Assembly (NCBI GenBank): GCA_021383565.1
Contig: CP079699.1
Span: forward strand, 2,418,001 to 2,482,000
From: Levilactobacillus brevis
Lineage (GTDB): Bacteria; Bacillota; Bacilli; Lactobacillales; Lactobacillaceae
Reading direction: 5' to 3'
DNA: 64,000 bases
Of the stretch, positions 8,884-16,490 are shown in pieces. The notes beneath the pieces are model-generated. The model searched no databases. It saw nothing but the letters and a program-made list of their open reading frames with translations, and was not told the DNA's origin. Each line of letters opens with the position of its first letter. Within the stretch, counting starts at the first letter, position 1. The translations under genes and the position numbers were made by a program.

Positions 8884-8911
8884 AGTATAGGCTATTTAGC
8901 CGCAATGTCAA
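8884..8911 (-). promoter_or_regulatory. mntH promoter with palindromic spacer
   Basis: On the minus strand, TTGACA (8911-8906), a 16-nt spacer and TATACT (8889-8884) form a near-consensus sigma-A promoter. The spacer contains the near-palindrome GGCTAAATAGCC, a plausible site for a DtxR/MntR-type regulator, which is inference. The resulting leader is about 145 nt. The rest of 8912-9265 shows nothing I can identify. Confidence 0.7.
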
Positions 8912-9265
8912 CCTTGTAGGGCTGAAGTTTTGGGACTCCAAAAAAATATTTATATACGGAAACCGGATTTTCTTGGGGGTCATCAGGCGACAGGCTTTCG
9001 GTCGAAAAGGAGGATGGAATTTGGTCTGGTTCCGGTTTCATGGTTGCGGTGATTGACAATGTGCATCCTGACGCAAGTGGTCGAAATGAAGGCGAAACGG
9101 GAAAGGACTCTCACTGAACTAATTGCAGGATTAGCTGGACCTTAACTGGCAAGTGTTAAAAAATTTTTTATTGGGGTCGAAATGATTGGTGATCGGCGAA
9201 AATACTGTAGGGGCGTCCGCAAGTTTTCTGCTTGGTAAGGGTACATATGGAACTAACGGCAGATG

Positions 9266-9300
9266 ATCTAGTTTTCAAAACTAGATAGTTGCGTTATAAT
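9266..9300 (+). promoter_or_regulatory. degV promoter with a perfect palindromic operator
   Basis: Two perfect 10-base arms, ATCTAGTTTT (9266-9275) and AAAACTAGAT (9277-9286), flank one C. They overlap the -35 position of a promoter whose TATAAT is at 9295-9300. This is the geometry of a repressor operator. There is no T run, so a terminator is unlikely. Confidence 0.65.
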
Positions 9301-9347
9301 AACGATTATTATCCAAGAACGATACTAGGAGAAACGAGGTAACACCC

Positions 9348-10202
9348 ATGCCACAAGAAAAGATTGCAATTTTAGTGGACTCATGTTCTGACGTGCCAGC
9401 GGATGTTCTGGAGGCGGCTGACATGGCCCTAATGCCCATGAACGTTATTTTTCGAGACCGTGCTTACGAGGACCGTGTCACCATCACCCCGGCGGAATTT
9501 TACCGGCGGCAGGCGACGGAGAAGGCGACGACGGCTAGTCCAACGGGGAAACATATCCTGGAGGCGTTGAACCGGATTCAAGCTTCCGGCTACACCCACG
9601 TCATCGCGGTTTGTATCTCGGCGGGACTTTCGGGGACCTACCAGGAAACCCAGCTGTTAGCCGCTGACACGGATTTAACCGTCCACGTGGTCAATACCCG
9701 TAGTGTGGGAATTGGTAGCGGCTTTGCGGCTATTTATGCGGCTAAACTGCGGTCTGAGGGCCGGCCTTTCCAAGAGATCGTTGACGAGGTGGAACGGGTG
9801 ACGGCGCAGACCAAGGTCTTCTTCTACGTCCCCTCTTTAAAGTACCTGCAAGCCGGCGGTCGGATCGGCAAGGTGGCTGGCATGGCCGGTACCTTGTTAA
9901 ACGTTAAGCCCATCATTTCCTGTGACGATGAGGGCATCTACTATCCCATCGCGAAGGTTCGGGGCGAAAAGCGCACGATTACCAAGCTATTGGCGTTGGT
10001 CAACGACGCTATCGGAGATGCCAAACGCGTCAACGTGGCGGTCTGTGACGGGGTCAATCCGGAGCTACGGGCGACGGTCCTAGCGAAGCTACAGGCAGCT
10101 CATCCGAACGTCTTGCAGTGGTATGCGGGCGATGTTTCCCCCGCGCTGGGTGTCCACACGGGCCCCGGTTTGATTGGTGTCGGCGTGCAGGTGCTGGATT
10201 AA
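9348..10202 (+). CDS. DegV-family fatty-acid-binding protein
   Basis: A 284-residue DegV protein. DegV/FakB proteins bind a fatty acid and present it to the kinase FakA for activation toward phospholipid synthesis. Seen are the N-terminal ILVDSCSDVP strand-loop, the TASPTGKHILEAL segment, the SAGLSGTYQ loop around residues 85-93 and the GRIGKVAGMAG segment near 183. All are family hallmarks, including the serines that hold the fatty-acid carboxylate. ATG follows AGGAGAAACGAGG. The gene is alone between a palindromic operator and its own terminator; fakA is not in the window. Confidence 0.9.
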   Translation: MPQEKIAILVDSCSDVPADVLEAADMALMPMNVIFRDRAYEDRVTITPAEFYRRQATEKATTASPTGKHILEALNRIQASGYTHVIAVCISAGLSGTYQETQLLAADTDLTVHVVNTRSVGIGSGFAAIYAAKLRSEGRPFQEIVDEVERVTAQTKVFFYVPSLKYLQAGGRIGKVAGMAGTLLNVKPIISCDDEGIYYPIAKVRGEKRTITKLLALVNDAIGDAKRVNVAVCDGVNPELRATVLAKLQAAHPNVLQWYAGDVSPALGVHTGPGLIGVGVQVLD

Positions 10203-10237
10203 GTCATCTAGCACGTCGCAAATTTAGCCTGATTTGT

Positions 10238-10268
10238 AAGGGAGAGGTGTCAGCACTTCTCCCTTTTA
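10238..10268 (+). terminator. Terminator of degV
   Basis: AAGGGAGA pairs with TCTCCCTT, followed by TTAATTT. Confidence 0.75.
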
Positions 10269-10331
10269 ATTTGAATTTAAAGCTTTTGCGTTTAAAAATC
10301 CTGATCCGGATACGCAAACCTTCAGACCAAT

Positions 10332-10514
10332 AAAAAAGCCACGATAACTGTGCTATCGCGGCTTGAGGGGGGATACGAGCAGGATATAGATACTTTGGGG
10401 GAGTGCTACTTGCTGCCCGTAAAAAGAGTAATAAGAATTTGGTACAACCCAGCTAGCAACAGTCATTGGTTACTAACTTGCTTGTAGTGTAACGCCTTCG
10501 CTCTTTGGGTGCAA
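10332..10514 (-). ncRNA. Candidate small RNA A with C-rich hairpin loop
   Basis: On the minus strand a promoter TTGCAC (10514-10509), 17-nt spacer, TACACT (10491-10486) is followed by about 147 nt and a terminator, AAGCCGCGATA pairing with TATCGTGGCTT plus T6, ending near 10332. Start is expected near 10479. In between, CGGGCAG pairs with CTGCTCG and presents a loop holding GCACTCCCCC; a second run CCCCCC follows before the terminator. No credible ORF is present. A second locus of the same layout lies at 11890-12070. C-rich loops of this kind act as anti-ribosome-site sRNAs in other Firmicutes; that role is inference here. Confidence 0.6.
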
Positions 10515-10739
10515 TTGATTGGTTCCATAAATTTACTAATAACTGGATTATCCCTTGCGTGGCAACACTTTTGGCTGTTCATTAGTCAGCCACCGAAAAA
10601 TAACATGCGTTAAATAAATGTTAAATCTACGGATGATTTCATCGTCAAAAAGGTGATAACTGCAACGTTTCGCGACATATTGCATGGGGGAGTGACCTTT
10701 CTTTTGGAGTGAAACCACCTGACTTTTCAAAAATTCCCC

Positions 10740-11190
10740 GTATAATGGAAGGGCGGGCGAGTAACGCTAAATTTCGGCGACACTTTCGGCGAATTGAGAG
10801 ACCAGCTCTGCGGTGACCCGCGTGTTGGCATTGACGAGTTGATTTTGAAAGACGGGAGAATGGTGCTCTAACGGTGTAATATGGCGATTATGGCGGGAGA
10901 ATCACCTGTTAATTGTTCATACGAATTAGTGATTGAATCATAGAGTTAGCCTGGACTACCGCCCAGTCAGCCGTTAATTGGTGCACTAGCGAATTGTTGG
11001 AAATGCTTCCCCCAAAACGTGAACAGTTAAGCCGTTGAATGGCCGTTTTGGGGTCGGTATTTCCGGAATATTAGCAACAATGAACCGGACAATCTCGACT
11101 AAAGCGTGGGTAGAGGTTGGGAAAAGTAGCAATGGTGGTTGTGGCGGCGGTGGCCTGCCGACAACCGACTAGAAAAAAGGGAGCTTCGGT
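10740..11190. other. Intergenic region before dedA
   Basis: A TATAAT at about 10740-10745 faces right. A long hairpin (CCCCAAAACG at 11010-11019 with CGTTTTGGGG at 11044-11053) lies 140 nt before dedA and lacks a T run. On the minus strand, 10901-10767 is open for 44 codons with normal-looking codon use and ends in TAG, possibly the tail of a decayed gene. Nothing else is recognised. Confidence 0.4.
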
Positions 11191-11832
11191 ATGACGGTTT
11201 TATTCGAAATTTGGGATATGATTTGGCATCCCTTGAATGTGTTGGTACCCTTAACGAATCAGCTGGGAACGGGGATTTATCCGGTGCTTTTCTTTTTGAT
11301 TTTCTTGGAATCAGGCATGCTGATCTTCTCGTTTATTCCGGGTCAATCGCTCCTCTTCATGGTGGGCTCAATCTCGGCAAATCCGCGGTCGCAACTGAAC
11401 ATCTGGCTGTTGGTCTTGATGTTTACGTTGGCGGCCACGCTGGGGTCGGCCATTAAGTACCTCACCACAATTCGGTGGCACAATTATCAAGACAAGTTAA
11501 TCGAACGGCTACCGGACCAAAAGGTGGCGCAGGCCACGGCGGCGTTCAATCGAAATCAAGACCAGACCATGCTAATCGGTCGCTTCATTCCCTTTGTGGG
11601 GTTATTTGTCCCAATTATGGCGGGGACGGTTGACATGACCTGGCGGCAATTTCGGTTTTACAATCTGCTAGGCAGCCTCCTTTGGGTGGGGAGTTGCTGT
11701 GCGGTCGGATACTTCTTCGGCAACACGCCGTTTGTCCGGAATAACTTCACCTGGCTATTCTTGGCACTCTTAGCGATTCCTTTTCTGGGTCAGCGGTTGA
11801 TTCAGTACGTTAAGGCGCAACGGACGGCCTAA
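11191..11832 (+). CDS. DedA-family membrane protein
   Basis: A 213-residue polytopic membrane protein with the VTT/SNARE-associated (DedA) domain. The hallmark F-[F/I]-P-G loop appears as FSFIPGQSLLF near residues 49-59 and GRFIPFVGLFVPIMAG near 130-145, the latter with the conserved arginine. DedA proteins in bacteria are lipid scramblase-like proteins needed for envelope integrity. Some hydrophobic helices follow to a short basic tail. ATG is preceded by AAAAAGGGAG. It is alone, between an sRNA candidate on each side. Confidence 0.9.
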   Translation: MTVLFEIWDMIWHPLNVLVPLTNQLGTGIYPVLFFLIFLESGMLIFSFIPGQSLLFMVGSISANPRSQLNIWLLVLMFTLAATLGSAIKYLTTIRWHNYQDKLIERLPDQKVAQATAAFNRNQDQTMLIGRFIPFVGLFVPIMAGTVDMTWRQFRFYNLLGSLLWVGSCCAVGYFFGNTPFVRNNFTWLFLALLAIPFLGQRLIQYVKAQRTA

Positions 11833-11845
11833 GAATCAAAGCAAA

Positions 11846-11882
11846 TAAAAAACGGTCATGACTGTGGTCATGGCCGTTTTAG
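11846..11882 (+). terminator. Terminator of dedA
   Basis: AAAACGGTCATGAC pairs with GTCATGGCCGTTTT around TGTG. Confidence 0.85.
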
Positions 11883-11889
11883 AACATAA

Positions 11890-12070
11890 GAAAAGCCCCG
11901 AGTAACATGCGGATTACTCGGGACCTCATTAGGAATCTGTTAATAAATCACTTGTTTTGGGGGGAGTGCATCTATAGACAGTGATTCCTATCATCTATCA
12001 CAGTGCTTAAGGTCAGAACGTATCACGAACTAACTATAGTCATCATAATCGCCGATTAGTGGATACGCAA
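11890..12070 (-). ncRNA. Candidate small RNA B with C-rich hairpin loop
   Basis: On the minus strand TTGCGT (12070-12065), a 17-nt spacer and TATGAT (12047-12042) give a promoter; start is expected near 12035. The transcript of about 145 nt ends at a terminator, CCCGAGTAA pairing with TTACTCGGG followed by CTTTTC, near 11890. Before it, TAGGAATC pairs with GATTCCTA and TCACT with AGTGA, closing a loop with GCACTCCCCCCAAAA. The layout (promoter, 50-nt head, C-run loop, terminator) matches candidate A although the stems differ in sequence. No ORF of note. Confidence 0.6.
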
Positions 12071-12553
12071 GCTAAATGTGACTGTTCCAGTTAAGTGGTT
12101 ATAAATTGAAATTAATTGTTAGTAGGGTGTTCGAACTGGCCGAACTGAAGACGCTGAGGCAACCGGTAGCAAGCCTTTATTTATAGGCTGATAAGGACAA
12201 ACTGTTACAGGCAAAAACGGTTTGTAAACGGTTTAAACCAACTAATTTAATAAGGGATAAGATGAATTACGGTATCGACAGTCCCTAAAAGCCGAACAAA
12301 CTGGTAAAATAAGGACAGTGGTAATGAGCCTTACGGGGATTTGGAGGATATCGCTTACAAATAATGGAAATTATAATCGCATTATAAGTAATTACATAAA
12401 ATATCTAGTGCATGATGCACGCTCGTCCGTCATTTTTCGTGAAGTGTGAGGGTTTTACCGCTATTTCGGGTTTTTCCGAGGCGAAGTCATTTATCTTTCG
12501 CTAACTTTCTAGTAGACTACCGTTAGAATCGTTTTTCATGTAGGAGGGTAAAC
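12071..12553. other. Intergenic region upstream of the NADH oxidase gene
   Basis: Without recognisable genes. It holds a small AGCCT/AGGCT hairpin near 12173-12190, a short palindrome GTGCATGATGCAC near 12411-12423, and AT-rich sequence. A promoter for the oxidase must be here, but I cannot place it with confidence. Confidence 0.4.
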
Positions 12554-13954
12554 ATGAAAGTCATCATTGTTGGTAGTACACACGCTGGTACAAATGCGGC
12601 GCTCCAAATTTTGCGGGATCATCCAGAGACCGACGTGACCATTTACGAACGGCACACGAACGTTTCGTTCCTTTCTTGCGGGATTTCACTGTTCTTGGAT
12701 GGACAAGTTAAGCACCTTGAAGATATGTTCTATTCTTCGCCAGAAGCACTGGCTGAAGCGGGAGCCAAGGTGTTAACGCGGCACAACGTGATTAAGATTG
12801 ATTCAGAAAATAAATCGTTGGATGTGGTGGACATGGATACTGGGGACCTGTCCACGGATACTTATGACAAGTTAATTATGGCCACCGGCTCAACGGTGAC
12901 TGTTCCACCAATCTTTGGGATTGATGAAGATAAAGTAATGATGTGCAAAAACTACGAGCAAGCGGTGGCCATTGATAAAGCGGCTAAGGGCAATAAACGG
13001 ATTGCCATTGTTGGGGCCGGTTATATCGGGACCGAACTTGCTGAGAGTTATGCACGAACTGGGCACGACGTTCAGTTGCTACAGTCACGGGATATCATCC
13101 TGAACCACTACGTCGACAAGGAATTATCCGACCACGTGGTGAGCTTATTGGAAGACAACGGCGTTAAGGTCATGTTGAACCACCGGGTGACCTCCTTTAC
13201 GGGGGATGAAAATGGACAATTGATTATCGAAACCACGGACGGCGATTTCACGGCGGACCTGGCGGTTGTCTGCACCGGGTTTGTACCGAATACGGAATTG
13301 TTGCGAGGACAAGTTGACATGGATCGGCACGGTGCCATCATTATCAACGATTACGTTCAGTCCTCTAACCCCGACATCTTTGCCTGCGGAGATGCCAGTG
13401 TGGTTAACTTCAACCCAACTGGCAAACCAGCCTACACGCCACTGGCGACTAACGCCGTGCGGCAAGGGATGTTGGCCGGGATTAATATTTTTGGCAACAT
13501 TCAGAAATACATGGGAACGCAAGCCACCTCTGCCATGCAAATCTTTGGGCGGACGCTGGCTTCAACCGGTTTGACTATTGATCACGCTCTACGTTCTGGT
13601 TATGATGCCGATCAGGTTACGTACCAAGGAACTTGGCGACCGGATTACATGCCATCGACGGATGATTTGACCATCAACTTGGTTTACAACCGGGAAAATC
13701 GGCGGATCTTGGGGGCACAATTCCTGAGTCAACATGAGGTGGCCCAATCCGCCAACGCCATGTCGATCGCCATTCAAAATCGCAATACGATTGATGACCT
13801 AGCTTTTGTGGACATGCTGTTTAATCCGAACTTCGATGCGCCATTCAACTACCTGAACTTAGTGGCACAGATGGCGGTTGAAAAGGAAACCAAGCGTGGC
13901 AACAATCATCCGCGGTTAACGGCCGGTGTGGATGAAGATCCGGAAAACGTCTAA
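12554..13954 (+). CDS. NADH oxidase / peroxidase-type flavoprotein (single redox cysteine)
   Basis: A 466-residue member of the NADH oxidase, NADH peroxidase and CoA-disulfide reductase group. IIVGSTHAG is the FAD loop, SFLSCGIS carries the single redox Cys42 that is oxidised to a sulfenic acid, IVGAGYIGTELAES is the NADH loop, and IFACGDAS the C-terminal flavin motif. Such enzymes reduce O2 to water, or H2O2 to water, with NADH, regenerating NAD+ and removing oxygen. Sequence alone does not safely separate oxidase from peroxidase. ATG follows GTAGGAGGG. It is monocistronic and precedes the trxA operon, so the block is a redox-defence neighbourhood. Confidence 0.88.
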   Translation: MKVIIVGSTHAGTNAALQILRDHPETDVTIYERHTNVSFLSCGISLFLDGQVKHLEDMFYSSPEALAEAGAKVLTRHNVIKIDSENKSLDVVDMDTGDLSTDTYDKLIMATGSTVTVPPIFGIDEDKVMMCKNYEQAVAIDKAAKGNKRIAIVGAGYIGTELAESYARTGHDVQLLQSRDIILNHYVDKELSDHVVSLLEDNGVKVMLNHRVTSFTGDENGQLIIETTDGDFTADLAVVCTGFVPNTELLRGQVDMDRHGAIIINDYVQSSNPDIFACGDASVVNFNPTGKPAYTPLATNAVRQGMLAGINIFGNIQKYMGTQATSAMQIFGRTLASTGLTIDHALRSGYDADQVTYQGTWRPDYMPSTDDLTINLVYNRENRRILGAQFLSQHEVAQSANAMSIAIQNRNTIDDLAFVDMLFNPNFDAPFNYLNLVAQMAVEKETKRGNNHPRLTAGVDEDPENV

Positions 13955-13982
13955 ATTTAAAATTGGTGGTTTAACAAGTTTG

Positions 13983-14010
13983 AGCTCGGGATTAATTCCC
14001 GGGCTTTTTT
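13983..14010 (+). terminator. Terminator of the NADH oxidase gene
   Basis: AGCTCGGGA pairs with TCCCGGGCT (one wobble), then T6. Confidence 0.85.
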
Positions 14011-14026
14011 GGTGAAAGCAAAATGC

Positions 14027-14055
14027 TAGACAAGATATACCCTCGGGGGTATACT
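14027..14055 (+). promoter_or_regulatory. trxA promoter overlapped by a CsoR/CstR-type operator
   Basis: TAGACA (14027-14032), a 17-nt spacer and TATACT (14050-14055) form the promoter. Inside it, TATACCC (14036-14042) and GGGTATA (14047-14053) are perfect arms around TCGG. This is the A/T-flanked, G/C-tract inverted repeat bound by CsoR/RcnR-family repressors. A bound repressor would block RNA polymerase directly. The operon encodes such a repressor as its second gene. Confidence 0.85.
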
Positions 14056-14093
14056 TAGCACATTCAATTTTATTATCAAGGAGACTGGAAAGT

Positions 14094-14420
14094 ATGCAAG
14101 CAATTACAAGTAAGGACTTTGAGCACGTTGGTGACGATACGGCCGTGACGGTAGTGGACTTTTGGGCCGACTGGTGTGGGCCATGTAAGATGCAGACGCC
14201 GGTCTTAGAAGAACTTGACCGCGACTACGGCGATCAAGTGAAGTTTGCCTCGTTAGATGTCGATCAAAATCAGGAGCTGGCGCAGTCGCTGGGAATCATG
14301 AGTATTCCTTCACTGGTCATCTTCAAGAACGGGATGCCAACGGAAAAGGTTGTGGGTTTTCACCCCAAGTCAGCCTTGAAGAAGTATATTGACGAAAAAG
14401 TCGCTGAGGTGACCGCCTAA
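14094..14420 (+). CDS. trxA: Thioredoxin
   Basis: A 108-residue cytosolic thioredoxin. The active site WCGPCKM (Cys28, Cys31) and the cis-proline loop IMSIPSL are intact, and the length is standard. It reduces protein disulfides and takes electrons from thioredoxin reductase, which is not in the window. ATG follows AAGGAGACTGGAAAGT. Its stop overlaps the next gene's start by one base (TAATG), so it is co-transcribed and translationally coupled with a CsoR-family repressor. That pairing suggests this copy is induced by the repressor's signal and is not the housekeeping one. Confidence 0.95.
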   Translation: MQAITSKDFEHVGDDTAVTVVDFWADWCGPCKMQTPVLEELDRDYGDQVKFASLDVDQNQELAQSLGIMSIPSLVIFKNGMPTEKVVGFHPKSALKKYIDEKVAEVTA

Positions 14421-14683
14421 TGGTTCAAACAACGTCGAATCAGCTGAAAAACCGGCTGCGGCGTGCGGATGGTCAATTGCAAGGAATTCTCAAGATGGTT
14501 GATGAGGGTCGTGACTGCCAAGACATTCTGACCCAGCTTGCGGCCGTTCGCTCGGGTGTTGAGCGGATGATGGGTGTCGTAGTTGCGGAGAACGTCAGAC
14601 AGTGCGTGGCGAAAGACCAGCTTGATGACCAGCAACAGGCCGAGCTCCAAGCCGCCCTAGATTTAGTCGTTAAAACGCATTGA
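14420..14683 (+). CDS. CsoR/CstR-family transcriptional repressor
   Basis: An 87-residue all-helical repressor of the DUF156 family: LKNRLRRADGQLQGILKMVDEG is the signature first helix. In copper-sensing CsoR the ligands are Cys, His and Cys. Here Cys33 and Cys62 are present but the position of the histidine (residue 58, in AENVRQC) is Asn. Two cysteines 29 residues apart without the histidine is the pattern of CstR, which senses persulfides, so thiol/sulfane-sulfur sensing is more likely than copper sensing (inference). It lies directly behind trxA and presumably binds the operator in that promoter. Confidence 0.85.
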   Translation: MVQTTSNQLKNRLRRADGQLQGILKMVDEGRDCQDILTQLAAVRSGVERMMGVVVAENVRQCVAKDQLDDQQQAELQAALDLVVKTH

Positions 14684-14690
14684 TTTACTG

Positions 14691-14716
14691 AAGTCGCCCA
14701 TTGTGGCGGCTTTTTT
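14691..14716 (+). terminator. Terminator of trxA-csoR-like operon
   Basis: AAGTCGCC pairs with GGCGGCTT (with a wobble), then T6. A TGG-extended TATAAT for the next operon lies at 14719-14724. Confidence 0.8.
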
Positions 14717-14753
14717 GGTATAATCAGAGATATTTTGTAAAGGGGATGTGACG

Positions 14754-15146
14754 TTGGCAAAAATTATCGCAATCATTGGCTTTGCCTTTGTTGGTGGGGG
14801 CTGTCGGTATTGGTTAGGAACGATCTTACCCGTCACCGCTGGCTTTCCCTGGGCAACGGTCGTGGTTAATCTGGTTGGAAGTGGCGTACTCGCCTGGCTA
14901 TCGCACGCAGAGACGCTCACCGATAAATGGCCCAACGCCCTGTCGGTGGGGCTGGGCGTCGGGGGACTCGGGGCGTTCACGACCTTCTCCACATTTAGCG
15001 TGGATACAGTACGCTTGCTGCAGACGCAAGCTTGGTTAACGGCGAGCGTATACGTTGTCGTGACGCTCATTGGCGGACTCGTGTTAAGCGGCTTTGGGGT
15101 CTGGAGTGCCCGCCGCTGGTGGCAATTACCGGTGACCCGAGCATGA
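14754..15146 (+). CDS. crcB: CrcB/Fluc-family fluoride channel subunit 1
   Basis: A 130-residue four-helix membrane protein. GGGCRYWLG near the N-terminus, NLVGSGVLAW and GGLGAFTTFSTFS are the hallmark segments; the last carries the phenylalanine box and the Na+-binding break of the Fluc dimer. These channels export fluoride. Many Gram-positive bacteria, as here, encode two different subunits side by side that form a heterodimer. I chose TTG at 14754 because AAAGGGG is eight bases upstream; GTG at 14748 is too close to it. No fluoride-riboswitch pattern is evident in the short leader. Confidence 0.88.
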   Translation: MAKIIAIIGFAFVGGGCRYWLGTILPVTAGFPWATVVVNLVGSGVLAWLSHAETLTDKWPNALSVGLGVGGLGAFTTFSTFSVDTVRLLQTQAWLTASVYVVVTLIGGLVLSGFGVWSARRWWQLPVTRA

Positions 15147-15502
15147 TGGTTGGGATCGCTGGACTAGGTACGGCCGTGGGTGCGTTGGGGCGTTACGCTA
15201 CGACGCGCTTGGTCACCCGATTGTATGGACAGCACTGGCCGTTAGCGACCCTACTGATTAATTGGTTGGGGTGTCTGCTCCTCGGGGGCCTCATGGGCTA
15301 TCAGCTGGATCACGGCGTTATGGTCCTTTTAGGTACGGGTATCTTGGGAGGCTTCACGACCTTCTCCACGTTTAGCCATGAGGTGGTCATGTTGGTCGAT
15401 CAACGGCGTTTTGGGGCCATGATCGGGTATTTATTCCTGAGCGTTGTCGGTGGCCTGATATTGGCCGCCGGTGGACTCTGGTGGGGCCTGTATTTACGCT
15501 GA
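15143..15502 (+). CDS. crcB: CrcB/Fluc-family fluoride channel subunit 2
   Basis: A 119-residue partner of the preceding gene, overlapping it by ATGA (start 15143, upstream stop 15144-15146), so translation is coupled. It has GALGRYATTR, INWLGCLLLGG and GGFTTFSTFSHE, the Fluc family motifs, and four hydrophobic helices. The reading frame is open much further upstream (to 15032), but that stretch overlaps the first subunit and is not hydrophobic. Both subunits keep the TTFSTF motif. Confidence 0.9.
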   Translation: MMVGIAGLGTAVGALGRYATTRLVTRLYGQHWPLATLLINWLGCLLLGGLMGYQLDHGVMVLLGTGILGGFTTFSTFSHEVVMLVDQRRFGAMIGYLFLSVVGGLILAAGGLWWGLYLR

Positions 15503-15580
15503 AATGCAGAAATCAGTGGTGTTTTACCACGAACTTCCTTATCATGGAACCAGACAACTTTAGTGAAGGGAGTGGCTGGC

Positions 15581-16414
15581 GTGGCGCGAATCGCAACGAT
15601 TATTAAACAAAACGCAGCGATGCGGCAAAAATTAAATCCGGAAAACCAAGCCTACTGGGATAAATTGGTTGAACGGATGCGTGAACAACCCAAGTACGCG
15701 GATGAAGGCTTTCTTCAGCGCGAATTACGGGATTTATTGGATGAGGTGGTCGCGGCCCAGGACGCCGGGCAAACGGCGGCGGATTATTTGGGTGGTGGAC
15801 CGGCAACGGTAGCCATCGCTTTGGGCAAGCTGCCCCGGTCCCGGCCGTGGTGGCAGAACTGGGATCTTCTGGCGCCCTTACTGATCTTTACGTTAGGCAC
15901 GATTCTACCCGGCGTGATTCTACCGGCAGTGCCCTTACAGCTTCTGTTGGTGGCCGTTCAGTATGGCCTATTTATCATTGCCATGGGGCTGGGCGTCTGG
16001 TTGACGCATCGCTTCACGGCGCGGGGCCGCTTGACTGGCTGGCTCGTTATCATCGTGGGCCTACTGGCGGCGATGAGTTTGGCGGCGCGGCTCGTTCCGG
16101 TTCGAGGCCTAGTCTATCTGACGCGGGTTGGCGGTAGCCTGACGCTAATCGTCTTTGCCTTGGTCGTCACCGGATTAGCCTGGTGGCAGAATCGGCAACA
16201 TCCCAATTCTTGGTTACCCGCCGTTCTGGGTAGTCTGTGGATTACGACGTTGCTAGCACTGCTAGCACGGATTCCGCTAACGTCGGGGTTGATGGTCACC
16301 TCGGCAGGTAACGTTCTGATTGGGCTAGGCACGCTGCTGGGGGATGCCAGTTTTTTGATTATTGGCTGGCACATTTGGCAAGCGCGGCAGAAAGAAGCAA
16401 CATCAAATAGCTAA
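15581..16414 (+). CDS. DUF1129-family membrane protein
   Basis: A 277-residue protein with a soluble, charged N-terminal half (about residues 1-85, containing ENQAYWDKLVERMR and a DYLGGGPATVA segment) followed by about six hydrophobic helices. This arrangement fits the DUF1129 family common in lactobacilli, whose function is unknown. GTG at 15581 is preferred: AAGGGAG lies eight bases upstream, whereas the GTGs at 15563 and 15572 lie before or against it. It stands between crcB and a converging LCP gene, with no obvious partner. Confidence 0.7.
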   Translation: MARIATIIKQNAAMRQKLNPENQAYWDKLVERMREQPKYADEGFLQRELRDLLDEVVAAQDAGQTAADYLGGGPATVAIALGKLPRSRPWWQNWDLLAPLLIFTLGTILPGVILPAVPLQLLLVAVQYGLFIIAMGLGVWLTHRFTARGRLTGWLVIIVGLLAAMSLAARLVPVRGLVYLTRVGGSLTLIVFALVVTGLAWWQNRQHPNSWLPAVLGSLWITTLLALLARIPLTSGLMVTSAGNVLIGLGTLLGDASFLIIGWHIWQARQKEATSNS

Positions 16415-16424
16415 CAGCAAGTTA

Positions 16425-16472
16425 AAAAGGTCTGCCCACGATAGCTCGTACATCGTGGGCAGACCTTTTGTA
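16425..16472. terminator. Bidirectional terminator between DUF1129 and LCP genes
   Basis: A perfect 18-base stem (AAAAGGTCTGCCCACGAT at 16425-16442 and its complement at 16452-16469) with loop AGCTCGTAC serves both converging transcripts. Confidence 0.9.
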
Positions 16473-16490
16473 GAAATTAGACCATAAACG

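Noticed and set aside
8853-9056. 67-residue ORF upstream of mntH
   Set aside because: It overlaps the mntH promoter on the other strand, lacks a ribosome site and has atypical codons.
10548-10685. Possible 45-residue minus-strand protein starting at 10685 after AAAGG
   Set aside because: The codons do not look like neighbouring genes, no family is recognised, and it lies next to an sRNA promoter. The spacing of the ribosome site is also long.
14700-14753. Fluoride riboswitch before crcB
   Set aside because: The space between the terminator and the start is too short and the conserved fluoride-aptamer words are absent.
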